From Halobellus sp. MBLA0158 (GTDB lineage Archaea; Halobacteriota; Halobacteria; Halobacteriales; Haloferacaceae), in assembly GCF_041477585.1 (NCBI RefSeq), contig NZ_JBGNYA010000001.1, forward strand, positions 124,001-188,000: a DNA stretch of 64,000 bases. The letters are read 5' to 3'. Positions 1 to 7,374 of this stretch are shown piece after piece. Numbering within the stretch: the first letter of the stretch is position 1; every line of letters begins with the position of its first letter. The position numbers and the translations under genes were made by a program. Below the pieces are notes generated by a model that was not told the DNA's origin, did not search any database, and saw only the letters and a program-made list of their open reading frames with translations.

Positions 1-499
1 GGACGCGGCGCAGTTGCGCGAGGCGCTCCGCGAACTCGGAATCGCGGACCAGGCCGTGCGGACGGTCTCCTACAGGCTCTCGCCCCGGTACGAGTCGCTC
101 GACGGGCGGAGCGGCGGCGAGGTCGCCGGCTACGAGGCGGTCCACGCCTACCGGATCGAGACCGCGCCCGCCGAGGCCGGGCGCGTCGTCGACACCGCCG
201 TCGGCAACGGCGCCAGCGAGGTGTACGGCGTGTCGTTCACGCTGAGCGACGAGGCCCGCGCCGAACTCCGCGCACAGGCGCTGGAGCGCGCGATGGCGGA
301 CGCCAGAGCCGACGCCGACGTCGTCGCCGGCGCGGCCGGGCTGTCGGTGACGGGGGTCCAGTCCGTCTCCGTTGGCAGCGACTACGGCCCGATCTACGAG
401 AGCCGAGTCGCGGCCGACGCCGGCGGGGCGGGGACGCAGTTCGACGCCGGTCCCGTGACGGTGACCGCGCGGGTCGACGTCACCTACACCGCGGCGTGA
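1..499 (+). CDS. SIMPL domain (DUF541) protein, 5' end outside window
   Basis: The reading frame is open to the left edge of the window, so this is the C-terminal ~165 residues of a longer protein; the first in-window start-like codon (TTG at 14) is probably internal. The fragment has the alternating strand and helix pattern of SIMPL/DUF541 proteins: a stretch with LDGRSGGEVAGYEAVHAYRI, a central VGNGASEVYGVSFTLSD segment, a helix of the form RAELRAQALERAMADARADAD, and a final TARVDVTYTA strand. The family is usually periplasmic or surface-associated; its biochemical role is not settled. The signal region, if present, lies outside the window. It converges on the NOG1-type GTPase gene, with 31 bp between them. 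Confidence 0.8.
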   Translation, partial: DAAQLREALRELGIADQAVRTVSYRLSPRYESLDGRSGGEVAGYEAVHAYRIETAPAEAGRVVDTAVGNGASEVYGVSFTLSDEARAELRAQALERAMADARADADVVAGAAGLSVTGVQSVSVGSDYGPIYESRVAADAGGAGTQFDAGPVTVTARVDVTYTAA

Positions 500-530
500 G
501 CCGTCGAAAAAGCGTTTTCCGCGGCGCCCG

Positions 531-1505
531 CTACTCCTGTCGCGACGGCGGGATGTCCGGCTCCCAGGCGACGGCTTCGACCGCGGCGTCGAGGACCTCG
601 TCCACCCCGTCGCCGCCCTCGACGCTCATCTGGTAGTCGGCGTCGATGTCCGTCGAGCGGTCGCTCTTGTTGTTGATCGTGAGGACGGGCACGTCCCGCT
701 CCCGGAAGCGCGTCGCGACCGCGTCGCGCAGCTCCAGTTGGGCCGAGAGCGGATAGCCGCAGGCCTCGCTGGCGTCGACGACGAAAAGCACCGCGTCCGC
801 GAGGTGTTCGAGCGCGCTCACGGCCTGGCGCTCGATGTCGTTTCGGTCCTCCTCGGGGCGGTCGAGCAGCCCCGGCGTGTCGATGATCTGGTACCGGATG
901 CGGTCGCGCTCGAAGTGCCCCACGTGGACGCTCTTGGTCGTGAACGGGTAGCGGGCGATCTCGTTGTGCGCCCGCGTCACCTGATTGACGAACGAGGACT
1001 TGCCGACGTTCGGGTAGCCGGCGACGACGATCGCGGGCTCGTCCGGCCGGATGTCGGGCAGCGTCTTCAGCGAGTCGCGGGCCTCGCCGATGCGCTGGAG
1101 GTCCTCGGCGACCTCCTCGACGACGTCGGCCATCCGCGCGAACGCCTGCTTGCGGTGCTTCCGGGCCGTCTCGGCGTCCGTGTTCCGGAGCTTGGGCTGG
1201 TACTCGCGTCGGAGTTCGCTGATCTGTCGGCTCGCCCAGGTCACCTCCGAGAGGCTCTGTCGCAGTTCGTCGACGTCGACGATGGCGTCCGCGAGTTCGT
1301 AGTAGAAGGGGTCGACGGTACCGAAGTCGGGCCACTGCGTCACGACGTTTTCGAGGTTGTCCGAGAGGATCGACGAGGCCGTCTGCAGCATCGACTGCTG
1401 GGCCTCCAGCCCGGACTTCGCTCGCCCCGCGCGCGCCGCCCGCGAGAACGCCTTGTCAAGAAGCTCCTCCGACCGGGGCGTCGTCGGAAGGGACTCGAAA
1501 ATCAT
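531..1505 (-). CDS. NOG1-family GTPase
   Basis: TRAFAC-class GTPase related to eukaryotic NOG1 and bacterial Obg, probably acting in large ribosomal subunit maturation (family knowledge). G1 is GYPNVGKSS near residue 165, G2 is the threonine pair in RYPFTTKSVHVG, G3 is DTPGLLD, and a degenerate G4 is NNKSD. An N-terminal helical domain of about 160 residues precedes the G domain, as in NOG1. The protein is 324 residues, so the long C-terminal extension of eukaryotic NOG1 is absent. Upstream start codons exist in frame, but the ATG at 1505 is chosen because a TATA-like cttttacccc lies about 27 nt upstream and the residues from there (MIFESLPTTPRSEELLD) resemble the family N terminus. Confidence 0.93.
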   Translation of the reverse strand: MIFESLPTTPRSEELLDKAFSRAARAGRAKSGLEAQQSMLQTASSILSDNLENVVTQWPDFGTVDPFYYELADAIVDVDELRQSLSEVTWASRQISELRREYQPKLRNTDAETARKHRKQAFARMADVVEEVAEDLQRIGEARDSLKTLPDIRPDEPAIVVAGYPNVGKSSFVNQVTRAHNEIARYPFTTKSVHVGHFERDRIRYQIIDTPGLLDRPEEDRNDIERQAVSALEHLADAVLFVVDASEACGYPLSAQLELRDAVATRFRERDVPVLTINNKSDRSTDIDADYQMSVEGGDGVDEVLDAAVEAVAWEPDIPPSRQE

Positions 1506-1624
1506 TACCACCCCGTACTCGGCCGAGGGGTAAAAGCGCGTCCGTTCGGCCGCCACGCGCGGGATCGCCGATTCGGGAGGCGTCGGCCCGGACCGTTTTA
1601 GTCCCGCGGCCCGTCGGCGGCGGT

Positions 1625-1990
1625 ATGGAGACGGACTGGCGCGCGGTGGGGATCGGGTTCGTGGTGATGATCGTCGGATCGATCGCCGGGATCGCCATCC
1701 CGCCGATCGGACAGCTCGGCGCCGGGTTCCTCGGCGGCGTCGCCGCGGGCTATCTCGCCGGCGGCGGGATCGGCAACGGCGCGTGGAACGGCCTGCTCGC
1801 GGGGTCGATCTCGGGGATCGTCGTCTCCGTCCTGATCGGGCTGATCGGCGGCCTGATCGGGCTGGCTGGCGGCCCGCTCGGCGGACTGCTCGGCGGGGCC
1901 GGCGCGTTCCTCGTCGGCATCGTCGTCACGGTTCTGTTCGCGCTCGACAGCGCCATCGGCGGCGCGATCGGCGGGTTCGTCGCCGACTGA
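1625..1990 (+). CDS. DUF5518-like small membrane protein
   Basis: This 121-residue protein is almost entirely hydrophobic and glycine-rich, with four predicted membrane segments: GIGFVVMIVGSIAGIAIPPI, a GAGFLGGVAAGYLAG segment, SISGIVVSVLIGLIGG, and a C-terminal AFLVGIVVTVLFAL. Small Gly/Ala/Ile-rich four-helix proteins of this form are common in haloarchaea as DUF5518; the function is unknown. It starts with ATG in the gap after the divergently transcribed NOG1-type GTPase gene. Glycine zippers suggest tight helix packing, but that is inference. Confidence 0.75.
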   Translation: METDWRAVGIGFVVMIVGSIAGIAIPPIGQLGAGFLGGVAAGYLAGGGIGNGAWNGLLAGSISGIVVSVLIGLIGGLIGLAGGPLGGLLGGAGAFLVGIVVTVLFALDSAIGGAIGGFVAD

Positions 1991-2020
1991 GCCGACAGCC
2001 GGACAGCCGCGCCCGAGCGG

Positions 2021-2611
2021 TCAGCCGTCCTCGCCGCGGTCGAGGTACTCCTGCTGGACGGCGACGACCGCCCCCGAGTCCGCGCAGTCGGCGTACCGGC
2101 GGAGCGGCTCGTCGTTCAGTTCCAGGAAGGTGTGGCCCCAGGAGAACTTCGAGAGCAGTCCCTCCGCGCGGTCGCGACGCCCGAAGATGGCGAGCGCGGC
2201 GGCGAGCGCCTCGACGGTCGTCAGCCGCATCGGCCGCCCGAAGTTGACGGGGTTCGCCGCCACGAGATACGGCAGCGCGCGGTGCTCGCCCGGGAGCGAA
2301 AAGCGCGCCTCGCCCGCGGACTCCCACGAGCAGTCGAGCGCGACGAGCGCCCCCGCTCCCGCGTCCGTGTCGGCGTCCGCGGGCGAGAGCGCCCGCTCGG
2401 CGTGGGGATTGAGCACGACGCCGTAGGGGGTCGCCCGGTCCGATCGGTGGAGTTCGACGAGGTCAAAGCGGGCGAGGTTTCGCGCCGTACACTTCTCGGG
2501 ATCGTCGTCGCCCTCGTAGCGGACGTGCAGCGAGCCGCTGAACCCCGCCGCGGACCCGTCGGAGTCGGCGGCGATGCGTTCGTCCGCGGCGGTGTCGGGA
2601 TCGGCGGTCAC
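2021..2611 (-). CDS. tsr3: Tsr3 16S rRNA aminocarboxypropyltransferase (DUF367)
   Basis: Tsr3 transfers the 3-amino-3-carboxypropyl group from SAM to a hypermodified uridine of small-subunit rRNA. Family signatures are present: the LDCSWE motif, [26 protein letters not shown], and [19 protein letters not shown] near the C terminus. An N-terminal acidic tail of about 25 residues precedes the conserved region. The start is the GTG at 2611; a T-rich box (cttttcg, about 2633-2640) lies 27 nt upstream, consistent with a leaderless transcript. Two hairpin-forming inverted repeats (2678-2736) separate it from the upstream gene on the same strand. Confidence 0.93.
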   Translation of the reverse strand: MTADPDTAADERIAADSDGSAAGFSGSLHVRYEGDDDPEKCTARNLARFDLVELHRSDRATPYGVVLNPHAERALSPADADTDAGAGALVALDCSWESAGEARFSLPGEHRALPYLVAANPVNFGRPMRLTTVEALAAALAIFGRRDRAEGLLSKFSWGHTFLELNDEPLRRYADCADSGAVVAVQQEYLDRGEDG

Positions 2612-2677
2612 AGTCGTCGTAGGCGCCGGAAGCGCGAAAAGCCTTCCTCACTCGCGTCCGCCCGGAACGCGGCTGTG

Positions 2678-2736
2678 ACAGTGATTACTCTCACTGTTTA
2701 CCGCGAACGCCGTCACCTGGGTGGCGTTCGGCGGTA
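2678..2736. repeat. two consecutive inverted repeats between tsr3 and the HalOD1-like gene
   Basis: A perfect 7-bp inverted repeat ACAGTGA (2678-2684) and TCACTGT (2691-2697) is followed by a 13-bp stem (2699-2711 pairing with 2723-2736) with one bulged G at 2730 and an 11-nt loop. On the minus strand these lie downstream of the HalOD1-like stop codon and upstream of the tsr3 promoter. A terminator or processing hairpin for the first gene, or an operator for the second, are both possible. Confidence 0.5.
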
Positions 2737-2757
2737 AGAGACGAGAGTACTCGCTAC

Positions 2758-3060
2758 TCAGGAGTGCATACCCGCTCGGGCGGTTCTGATCTCGACGGTG
2801 CCGTCGGCCGACACGCGCACCGTCCTGTTCGACACGGAGAAGACGACGCTGGCGTCGTCGTTTCGCACGGAAGAGAGGAACCGCTCTGCGGGCTCGGTGT
2901 CGACGTCGGTGTACAGCGGCCGCCCGTCCAGCGACTCCTCGCTGTCGAGCGCAGAGAGGATCGTCGCATCGAGTTCGTCCGGGCCGTCGAAGTCGTGGTG
3001 AGCGACGGTCTTCCACTGCCAGGAGCCGCCGCCTGCGAGATGGTCCGTCCGTTCTGCCAT
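2758..3060 (-). CDS. HalOD1 output domain-like small protein
   Basis: A 100-residue soluble protein whose C-terminal 75 residues follow the pattern of the haloarchaeal output domain HalOD1: a helix (DELDATILSALDSEESLDG), the central PLYTDVDTEPAERFLSSV, then paired strands VVFSVSNRTVRVSADGTVEI. Stand-alone HalOD1 proteins are thought to act in signalling or transcription control, but no mechanism is established. The ATG at 3060 sits about 27 nt downstream of cttcttatcgg, supporting a leaderless start. No DNA-binding motif is evident. Confidence 0.75.
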   Translation of the reverse strand: MAERTDHLAGGGSWQWKTVAHHDFDGPDELDATILSALDSEESLDGRPLYTDVDTEPAERFLSSVRNDDASVVFSVSNRTVRVSADGTVEIRTARAGMHS

Positions 3061-3156
3061 ACGTCAGTGGACTGTCCGTACCGATAAGAAGGGGGATGAC
3101 CGTCGCTCCGGTTTTCGCCGAATTAGCCCGAATATCGCGTTTAATCGGTCGTTACA

Positions 3157-3169
3157 GGGGCTCAGCCCC
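3157..3169 (-). terminator. hairpin immediately after serS
   Basis: A GC-rich stem GGGGC/GCCCC with a 3-nt loop starts directly after the serS stop codon on the minus strand. There is no long T-tract, so termination is inferred from position and stem only. Confidence 0.35.
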
Positions 3170-3170
3170 G

Positions 3171-4553
3171 TCAGTCCCGGTCACCGGCGCCGACCGCGGC
3201 CTCGCCGACCGGCTCGTGGCCCTCGATGACCTCGGTGCCGCCCATATACGGCCGGAGCGCCTCGGGCACGGTCACGGTGCCGTCGTCGTTCTGGTAGTAC
3301 TCCAGGATCGCGACCATCACCCGCGGGATGGCGAGTCCCGAGCCGTTCAGGGTGTGGAGGTACTCGGCGGACTCGTGCCGTTCGGGGCGGTACCGCAGGC
3401 CCGCGCGCCGCGCCTGGAACGCGCCGAAGTTCGAGACCGACGAGACTTCGAGCCAGCGGCCGCCCTCCTCGGGGCCGCCCTCCATATCGTCGGCCGGCGC
3501 CCACACCTCGATGTCGTACTTCTTGCGCTGGGTGAAGCCGAGGTCGCCCGTACACATCTCGAGGATCCGGTACGGGAGGTCGAGCCGCCGGAGCACCTCC
3601 TCGGCCTCGTCGACGAGCCCCTCGAAGCGGTCTTCGCTCTCGTCCGGCCGGACGAAGTTCACCATCTCGACCTTGTTGAACTGGTGGACGCGGACGATCC
3701 CGCGGGTCTCGGTGCCGTGTTCGCCCGCCTCGCGCCGGAAGTTCGGCGTGTACGCCTGGAGCTTGAGCGGGAGATCGTCGTCCAGCAGGATCTCGTCGCG
3801 GTACATATTCGTCACCGGGACCTCCGCGGTCGGGCAGAGCCACAGGTCGTCGTCGTCCCAGGGCTCGTCGTTGGCGCCGCCGAGGCGGTAGGCGTCCTCG
3901 GTGAACTTCGGGAACTGCCCGGTGCCGACCATCGATCGGGAGTTCACCGGGATCGGCGGGAAGACGTCGACGTAGCCCTGCTCGCGGTGGAGGTCCAGCA
4001 TAAACTGGACCAGGGCGTGTTCGAGGCGCGCGCCGTCGCCCTTCGTGAAGTAGAAGCCGCCGCCGGTCACCTTCGCGCCGCGCTGGAAGTCCAGGATGTC
4101 GAGGTCCTCGCCGAGGTCGTAGTGGGGGACGACCTCGTCGGGCAGGGTCCGCAGATTGTCGAACCCCTCCCGGCGGCGCTCGACGTTCTCCGACTCGTCC
4201 GCGCCGATCGGGACCTCGTCGGCGGGGATCTGCGGGATCTCCAAGAGCGCGGCCTCCAGTTCGGCCTCCAGTTCGTCGGCGCGTGACTCGACGTCTTCGA
4301 GCTCCGCTTTGAGCTCCTGGGACCGCTCGATGGCTTCCTGGGCCTCCTCGTCTTTGCCCTCGGCCTTCAGGTCGCCGATCTTCGAGGAGATCTCGTTGCG
4401 CTCGTGTCGGAGGTCGTCGCCGCGCTGTTTGAGCTCCCGCCACTCCTCGTCGACGGCGAGGACGCGGTCGAGATCGACGTCCTCGACGCCTTTGTGCTCC
4501 AAGGCCGCGCGAACCGCCTCGGGGTTCTCGCGGAGGAACTGTCTCCCGATCAT
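3171..4553 (-). CDS. serS: seryl-tRNA synthetase
   Basis: Class II aminoacyl-tRNA synthetase charging tRNA-Ser, 460 residues. The N-terminal ~100 residues form the long antiparallel coiled coil that grips the tRNA (EWRELKQRGDDLRHERNEIS and following heptads). Motif 2 is FRREAGEHGTETRGIVRVHQ, and motif 3 lies in LNGSGLAIPRVMVAILEYYQ near the C terminus. This is the common bacterial/haloarchaeal form, not the rare methanogen form. The ATG at 4553 (MIGRQFLRENPEAVRAAL) matches the family N terminus and has a T-rich box about 27 nt upstream; longer in-frame extensions look non-coding. Confidence 0.98.
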   Translation of the reverse strand: MIGRQFLRENPEAVRAALEHKGVEDVDLDRVLAVDEEWRELKQRGDDLRHERNEISSKIGDLKAEGKDEEAQEAIERSQELKAELEDVESRADELEAELEAALLEIPQIPADEVPIGADESENVERRREGFDNLRTLPDEVVPHYDLGEDLDILDFQRGAKVTGGGFYFTKGDGARLEHALVQFMLDLHREQGYVDVFPPIPVNSRSMVGTGQFPKFTEDAYRLGGANDEPWDDDDLWLCPTAEVPVTNMYRDEILLDDDLPLKLQAYTPNFRREAGEHGTETRGIVRVHQFNKVEMVNFVRPDESEDRFEGLVDEAEEVLRRLDLPYRILEMCTGDLGFTQRKKYDIEVWAPADDMEGGPEEGGRWLEVSSVSNFGAFQARRAGLRYRPERHESAEYLHTLNGSGLAIPRVMVAILEYYQNDDGTVTVPEALRPYMGGTEVIEGHEPVGEAAVGAGDRD

Positions 4554-4681
4554 ACCCGCGCTTCTTCGGGATGCGGCAAAACCGTGTCGCATCCGCGAGC
4601 CGACACCGCGGGATTCGACACGAGCCAACGAAAAGACACATACCCGATGCCGGACTGGATGTCAGTAGCGTGAACTCGCGT

Positions 4682-5629
4682 ATGGCGAATCGGATTCGAC
4701 GACGGTTCGGGGACGCCTACGAGCGGATGCTCCGGCGGCAGCTCGATTCGGCCCCGACCCACGTCGCGATCATCCAGGACGGAAACCGACGCTACGCCCG
4801 CAAACAGGGCGACGACGCGCCCGAGGGCCACCGCGAGGGCGCACAGACGACAGAGCAGGTGCTGGAGTGGTGCGACGAACTGGGGATCGAAGAGCTGACG
4901 CTGTATGCCTTCTCGACGGAGAACTTCAACCGCCCCGACGAGGAGCTCGAACCGCTCTTCGACCTCCTCGAATCGAAGCTCTACGAGTTCGCCGACGCCG
5001 ACCGCGTCCACGAGAACGGCGTCCGGATCGGCGCGATCGGCGACGTGGAGCGGCTCCCCGACCGCGTCCGGGAGGCCGTCGAGTACGCCGAGTCCCGGAC
5101 CGCCGAGTACGACGCGCTTCGGCTCAACATCGCCCTCGCGTACGGCGGTCGCTCCGAGCTCCTGGGCGCCGCACGGGAGATCGCGCGGGAGGTGGACGCG
5201 GGCGAACTCGATCCCGACGACGTCGACACCGACGCCGTCGAGGACCGGCTGGCGCGCCACACCACCCGCGCCGTGGACCTGATCATCCGGACCGGCGGCG
5301 ACGAGCGGACCTCGAACTTCCTGCCGTGGCACGCCAACGGCAACGAGGCCGCCGTCTACTTCTGTGCGCCCTACTGGCCGGAGTTCTCGAAGATCGACTT
5401 CATGCGCGGGCTCCGGACCTACGAGTCCCGCGCCGAGTCCTGGCGCCAGTCCCGGACCGAGCGGGCTGTCGCGCTTTTGCGCGCGGTCGCGGAGACCGAA
5501 CTCGCCGACGCGAAAACCGTCGCCGGACGGCTCCGCGCGCAACTGCCGTCCGCGGGGGCCCAGGAGGTCTCGGCCGAACTGGAGCGCCAGCACGGCACCG
5601 ACGCGCCGTCCGTCGAGCGGGCCGACTGA
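4682..5629 (+). CDS. uppS: cis-prenyltransferase (polyprenyl diphosphate synthase), catalytic-type subunit
   Basis: Cis-prenyltransferases extend allylic diphosphates with isopentenyl diphosphate to make the lipid carrier used in N-glycosylation. Present are the substrate-binding motif HVAIIQDGNRRYA (residues ~22-34), LTLYAFSTENFNRP, LNIALAYGGR and DLIIRTGGDERTSNF. The canonical C-terminal R-x-G motif is missing: the tail reads LRTYESRAESWRQSRTERA and continues with a ~70-residue helical extension. A start at GTG 4670 is also possible; ATG 4682 gives the usual N-terminal length. It converges on a second paralogue 64 bp downstream, which has the R-x-G motif and lacks the catalytic one, suggesting the two form a heteromer. 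Confidence 0.95.
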   Translation: MANRIRRRFGDAYERMLRRQLDSAPTHVAIIQDGNRRYARKQGDDAPEGHREGAQTTEQVLEWCDELGIEELTLYAFSTENFNRPDEELEPLFDLLESKLYEFADADRVHENGVRIGAIGDVERLPDRVREAVEYAESRTAEYDALRLNIALAYGGRSELLGAAREIAREVDAGELDPDDVDTDAVEDRLARHTTRAVDLIIRTGGDERTSNFLPWHANGNEAAVYFCAPYWPEFSKIDFMRGLRTYESRAESWRQSRTERAVALLRAVAETELADAKTVAGRLRAQLPSAGAQEVSAELERQHGTDAPSVERAD

Positions 5630-5693
5630 TTTCGGACCGTCCGGCGGTCTTCGGGAGGCCGACAACCGCCACGGTCGCCTCGATCGAACAGCG

Positions 5694-6302
5694 TTAGCGG
5701 CCGAACCGCCGCTGTCGGTCCTGGTAGTCCAGGAGCGCCCGGAGGTAGTCGCGGCGGCGGAAGTCCCGCCAGTTGACGTCCGTGAAGTACAGCTCCGAGT
5801 AGACCGACTGCCAGATCAGGAAGTCCGAGAGCCGCTCGGCGCCGGTCTTGATCAGCAGATCGGGCTCGTCGTCGAAGACGAGCCGCTCTTCGATGCGGTC
5901 GGCGTCGACGTCGTCGGGGGCCAGGTCGCCGGCGTCGACCGCCTCGGCGATCTGCCTGACGGCCGCGGCGAACTCCCGCTTGCCGCCGAGGCCGATGCTG
6001 ATCCGGATCGGGGCGTCGGCGCGCTCGGTGTCGCCGGGGGCGCGGACGTCGACCGGCCGCGGCGCTTCCACGTTCCGGAGTTCGCGTTCGAGCGTCGGCA
6101 CGACGGCCTCGTCGAGGACGCTGACAGAGACCGTCACGCGGCGGGCGCCGTACTCGAAGGCCCACTCGAAGAAGTCCGCGAGCGTGTCGTAGGCGCCCTG
6201 CTCCAGGAGGTCGCGCTCGGTGATTACGACCGCGACGTGCGCCGGCGGGTCGGCGTCGTGGAGCCGGTAGCGGAGGGCGAGGTACCGATCGTACAGTCCC
6301 AC
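5694..6302 (-). CDS. cis-prenyltransferase paralogue lacking the catalytic motif (NgBR-like partner)
   Basis: A 202-residue member of the undecaprenyl diphosphate synthase family. The C-terminal half is canonical: ISIGLGGKREFAAAVRQIAE, PDLLIKTGAERLSDFLIWQS, VYSELYFTDVNWRDF, and a terminal QRRFG that is the R-x-G motif. In the N-terminal half the DGNRR catalytic motif is replaced (HVAVVITERDLLEQ), and the FSTEN motif is absent (VSVSVLDEAVV). It therefore cannot bind the allylic diphosphate in the usual way. Eukaryotic NgBR/Nus1 subunits show the same division of motifs. The GTG at 6302 is the family-like start; frames further upstream look non-coding. Confidence 0.88.
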   Translation of the reverse strand: MGLYDRYLALRYRLHDADPPAHVAVVITERDLLEQGAYDTLADFFEWAFEYGARRVTVSVSVLDEAVVPTLERELRNVEAPRPVDVRAPGDTERADAPIRISIGLGGKREFAAAVRQIAEAVDAGDLAPDDVDADRIEERLVFDDEPDLLIKTGAERLSDFLIWQSVYSELYFTDVNWRDFRRRDYLRALLDYQDRQRRFGR

Positions 6303-6470
6303 GCGAGGCCGTGCGCCGCCGAGCGGTAAATGCTCCGGGGATTCGAGCCCACCTGATACAATGGTTAATAGTGTCATAGAAAGCCATATAATCAAACGTA
6401 TTCGAACTCTAGTCGTAGTAAACGGGAATATACAGATGGAATTTGCCGAAATTGTTGCTGTATTTCGAAC

Positions 6471-7283
6471 GTGCGGATCGGCGCCGCGGGGGGTCGAACG
6501 GCGGTGAGCCACTCGCTGCGGACGGTCGCGCGGCGGCCGCTGGTGCGACACCTGCTGCGCCCGGTCGCGGCGTTCGCGGCCGTGGTCGGGGTCGGAGTCG
6601 CGGCGTTCGCGGCCGTGGTCGGGGTCGGAGTCGCGGGATTCAGTTCGCTCGGGGGCGTCGGCGTCGTCGACGCCCTCTTTTGGCTGCTGGATCCCACGAG
6701 CATCGAGTTGCACTTTCAGGCGCACGAGGGCCCCGAGACGCTGGTGAAGGGCTATGCGGTCGTGGTCCTCTCGGGGCTCGTCGTCACCGGGCTGTGGATC
6801 GGCGAGACGGTCTTTTCGGCGGCCTTCGGCGGGCAGATCAAATCGGAGTTCAAACAGATGCAGATCGAACGCGCGATCGACGAGGCGGAGGGGCACATCA
6901 TCATCTGCGGCTACGGGACGTTCGGCAAGACCGTCGCCGGGTCGCTGCGCGAGGGCGACCGGGAGGTCGTCGTGATCGAACAGGACGACGCCGAGTACCG
7001 GCGCGCGGTCGACGACGACGTCCTCGCGATCCAGGGCGACGCCCGGCGCGAGGAGACGCTGACCGACGCCGGCGTCAAGCGGGCCGCCACGGTCGTCGGC
7101 GCCATCGACGACTCGAACGCGAACATCCAGATCGCGATGGCCGCGAGCCAGATCGCGCCGACGGTGCGGCTCGTCGTCCGCGTCGGCGACGAGATGTACG
7201 AGCCGCTGGCGCGCCGGGCGGGCGCAGACGAGGTGATCATCCCGGAGATCGCGAGCGCCCGGCAGGTGACGGCGAACCTCTGA
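6471..7283 (+). CDS. membrane-anchored RCK (TrkA-N) NAD-binding protein
   Basis: The N-terminal ~110 residues hold two hydrophobic segments flanking a loop (DALFWLLDPTSIELHFQAHE), followed by a charged linker (GGQIKSEFKQMQIERAIDEA) and a Rossmann RCK/TrkA-N domain with HIIICGYGTFGKTVAGSL and an acidic strand end (VVVIEQDD). The layout is that of a two-helix potassium-channel-like protein, but no TVGYG-type selectivity filter is present, so channel activity is doubtful; it may be a regulatory or degenerate channel relative. The first hydrophobic segment is lengthened by a perfect 33-bp tandem duplication. GTG 6471 or GTG 6504 could be the start. Confidence 0.8.
   Translation: MRIGAAGGRTAVSHSLRTVARRPLVRHLLRPVAAFAAVVGVGVAAFAAVVGVGVAGFSSLGGVGVVDALFWLLDPTSIELHFQAHEGPETLVKGYAVVVLSGLVVTGLWIGETVFSAAFGGQIKSEFKQMQIERAIDEAEGHIIICGYGTFGKTVAGSLREGDREVVVIEQDDAEYRRAVDDDVLAIQGDARREETLTDAGVKRAATVVGAIDDSNANIQIAMAASQIAPTVRLVVRVGDEMYEPLARRAGADEVIIPEIASARQVTANL
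6564..6629 (+). repeat. perfect 33-bp tandem duplication in a membrane segment
   Basis: Two identical 33-bp units (6564-6596 and 6597-6629) encode the 11-residue unit VAAFAAVVGVG twice, and seven further bases of a third unit follow. The period is a multiple of three, so the frame is kept. The result is an unusually long Ala/Val/Gly membrane helix in the RCK protein. Confidence 0.9.
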
Positions 7284-7374
7284 GGCGGGCGCCGACGCGG
7301 AACCGCGACGCCGTGCCGAAATCGCGACACGCGATGTCGGGACCGTTAAGTGCGCGTCGGCGGAACCCCGGAGC

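Noticed and set aside
6335-6355. tRNA T-arm-like sequence (gggattcgagccc)
   Set aside because: The T stem does not pair beyond three bases and no D or anticodon arm, acceptor stem or tRNA-length structure can be drawn on either strand.
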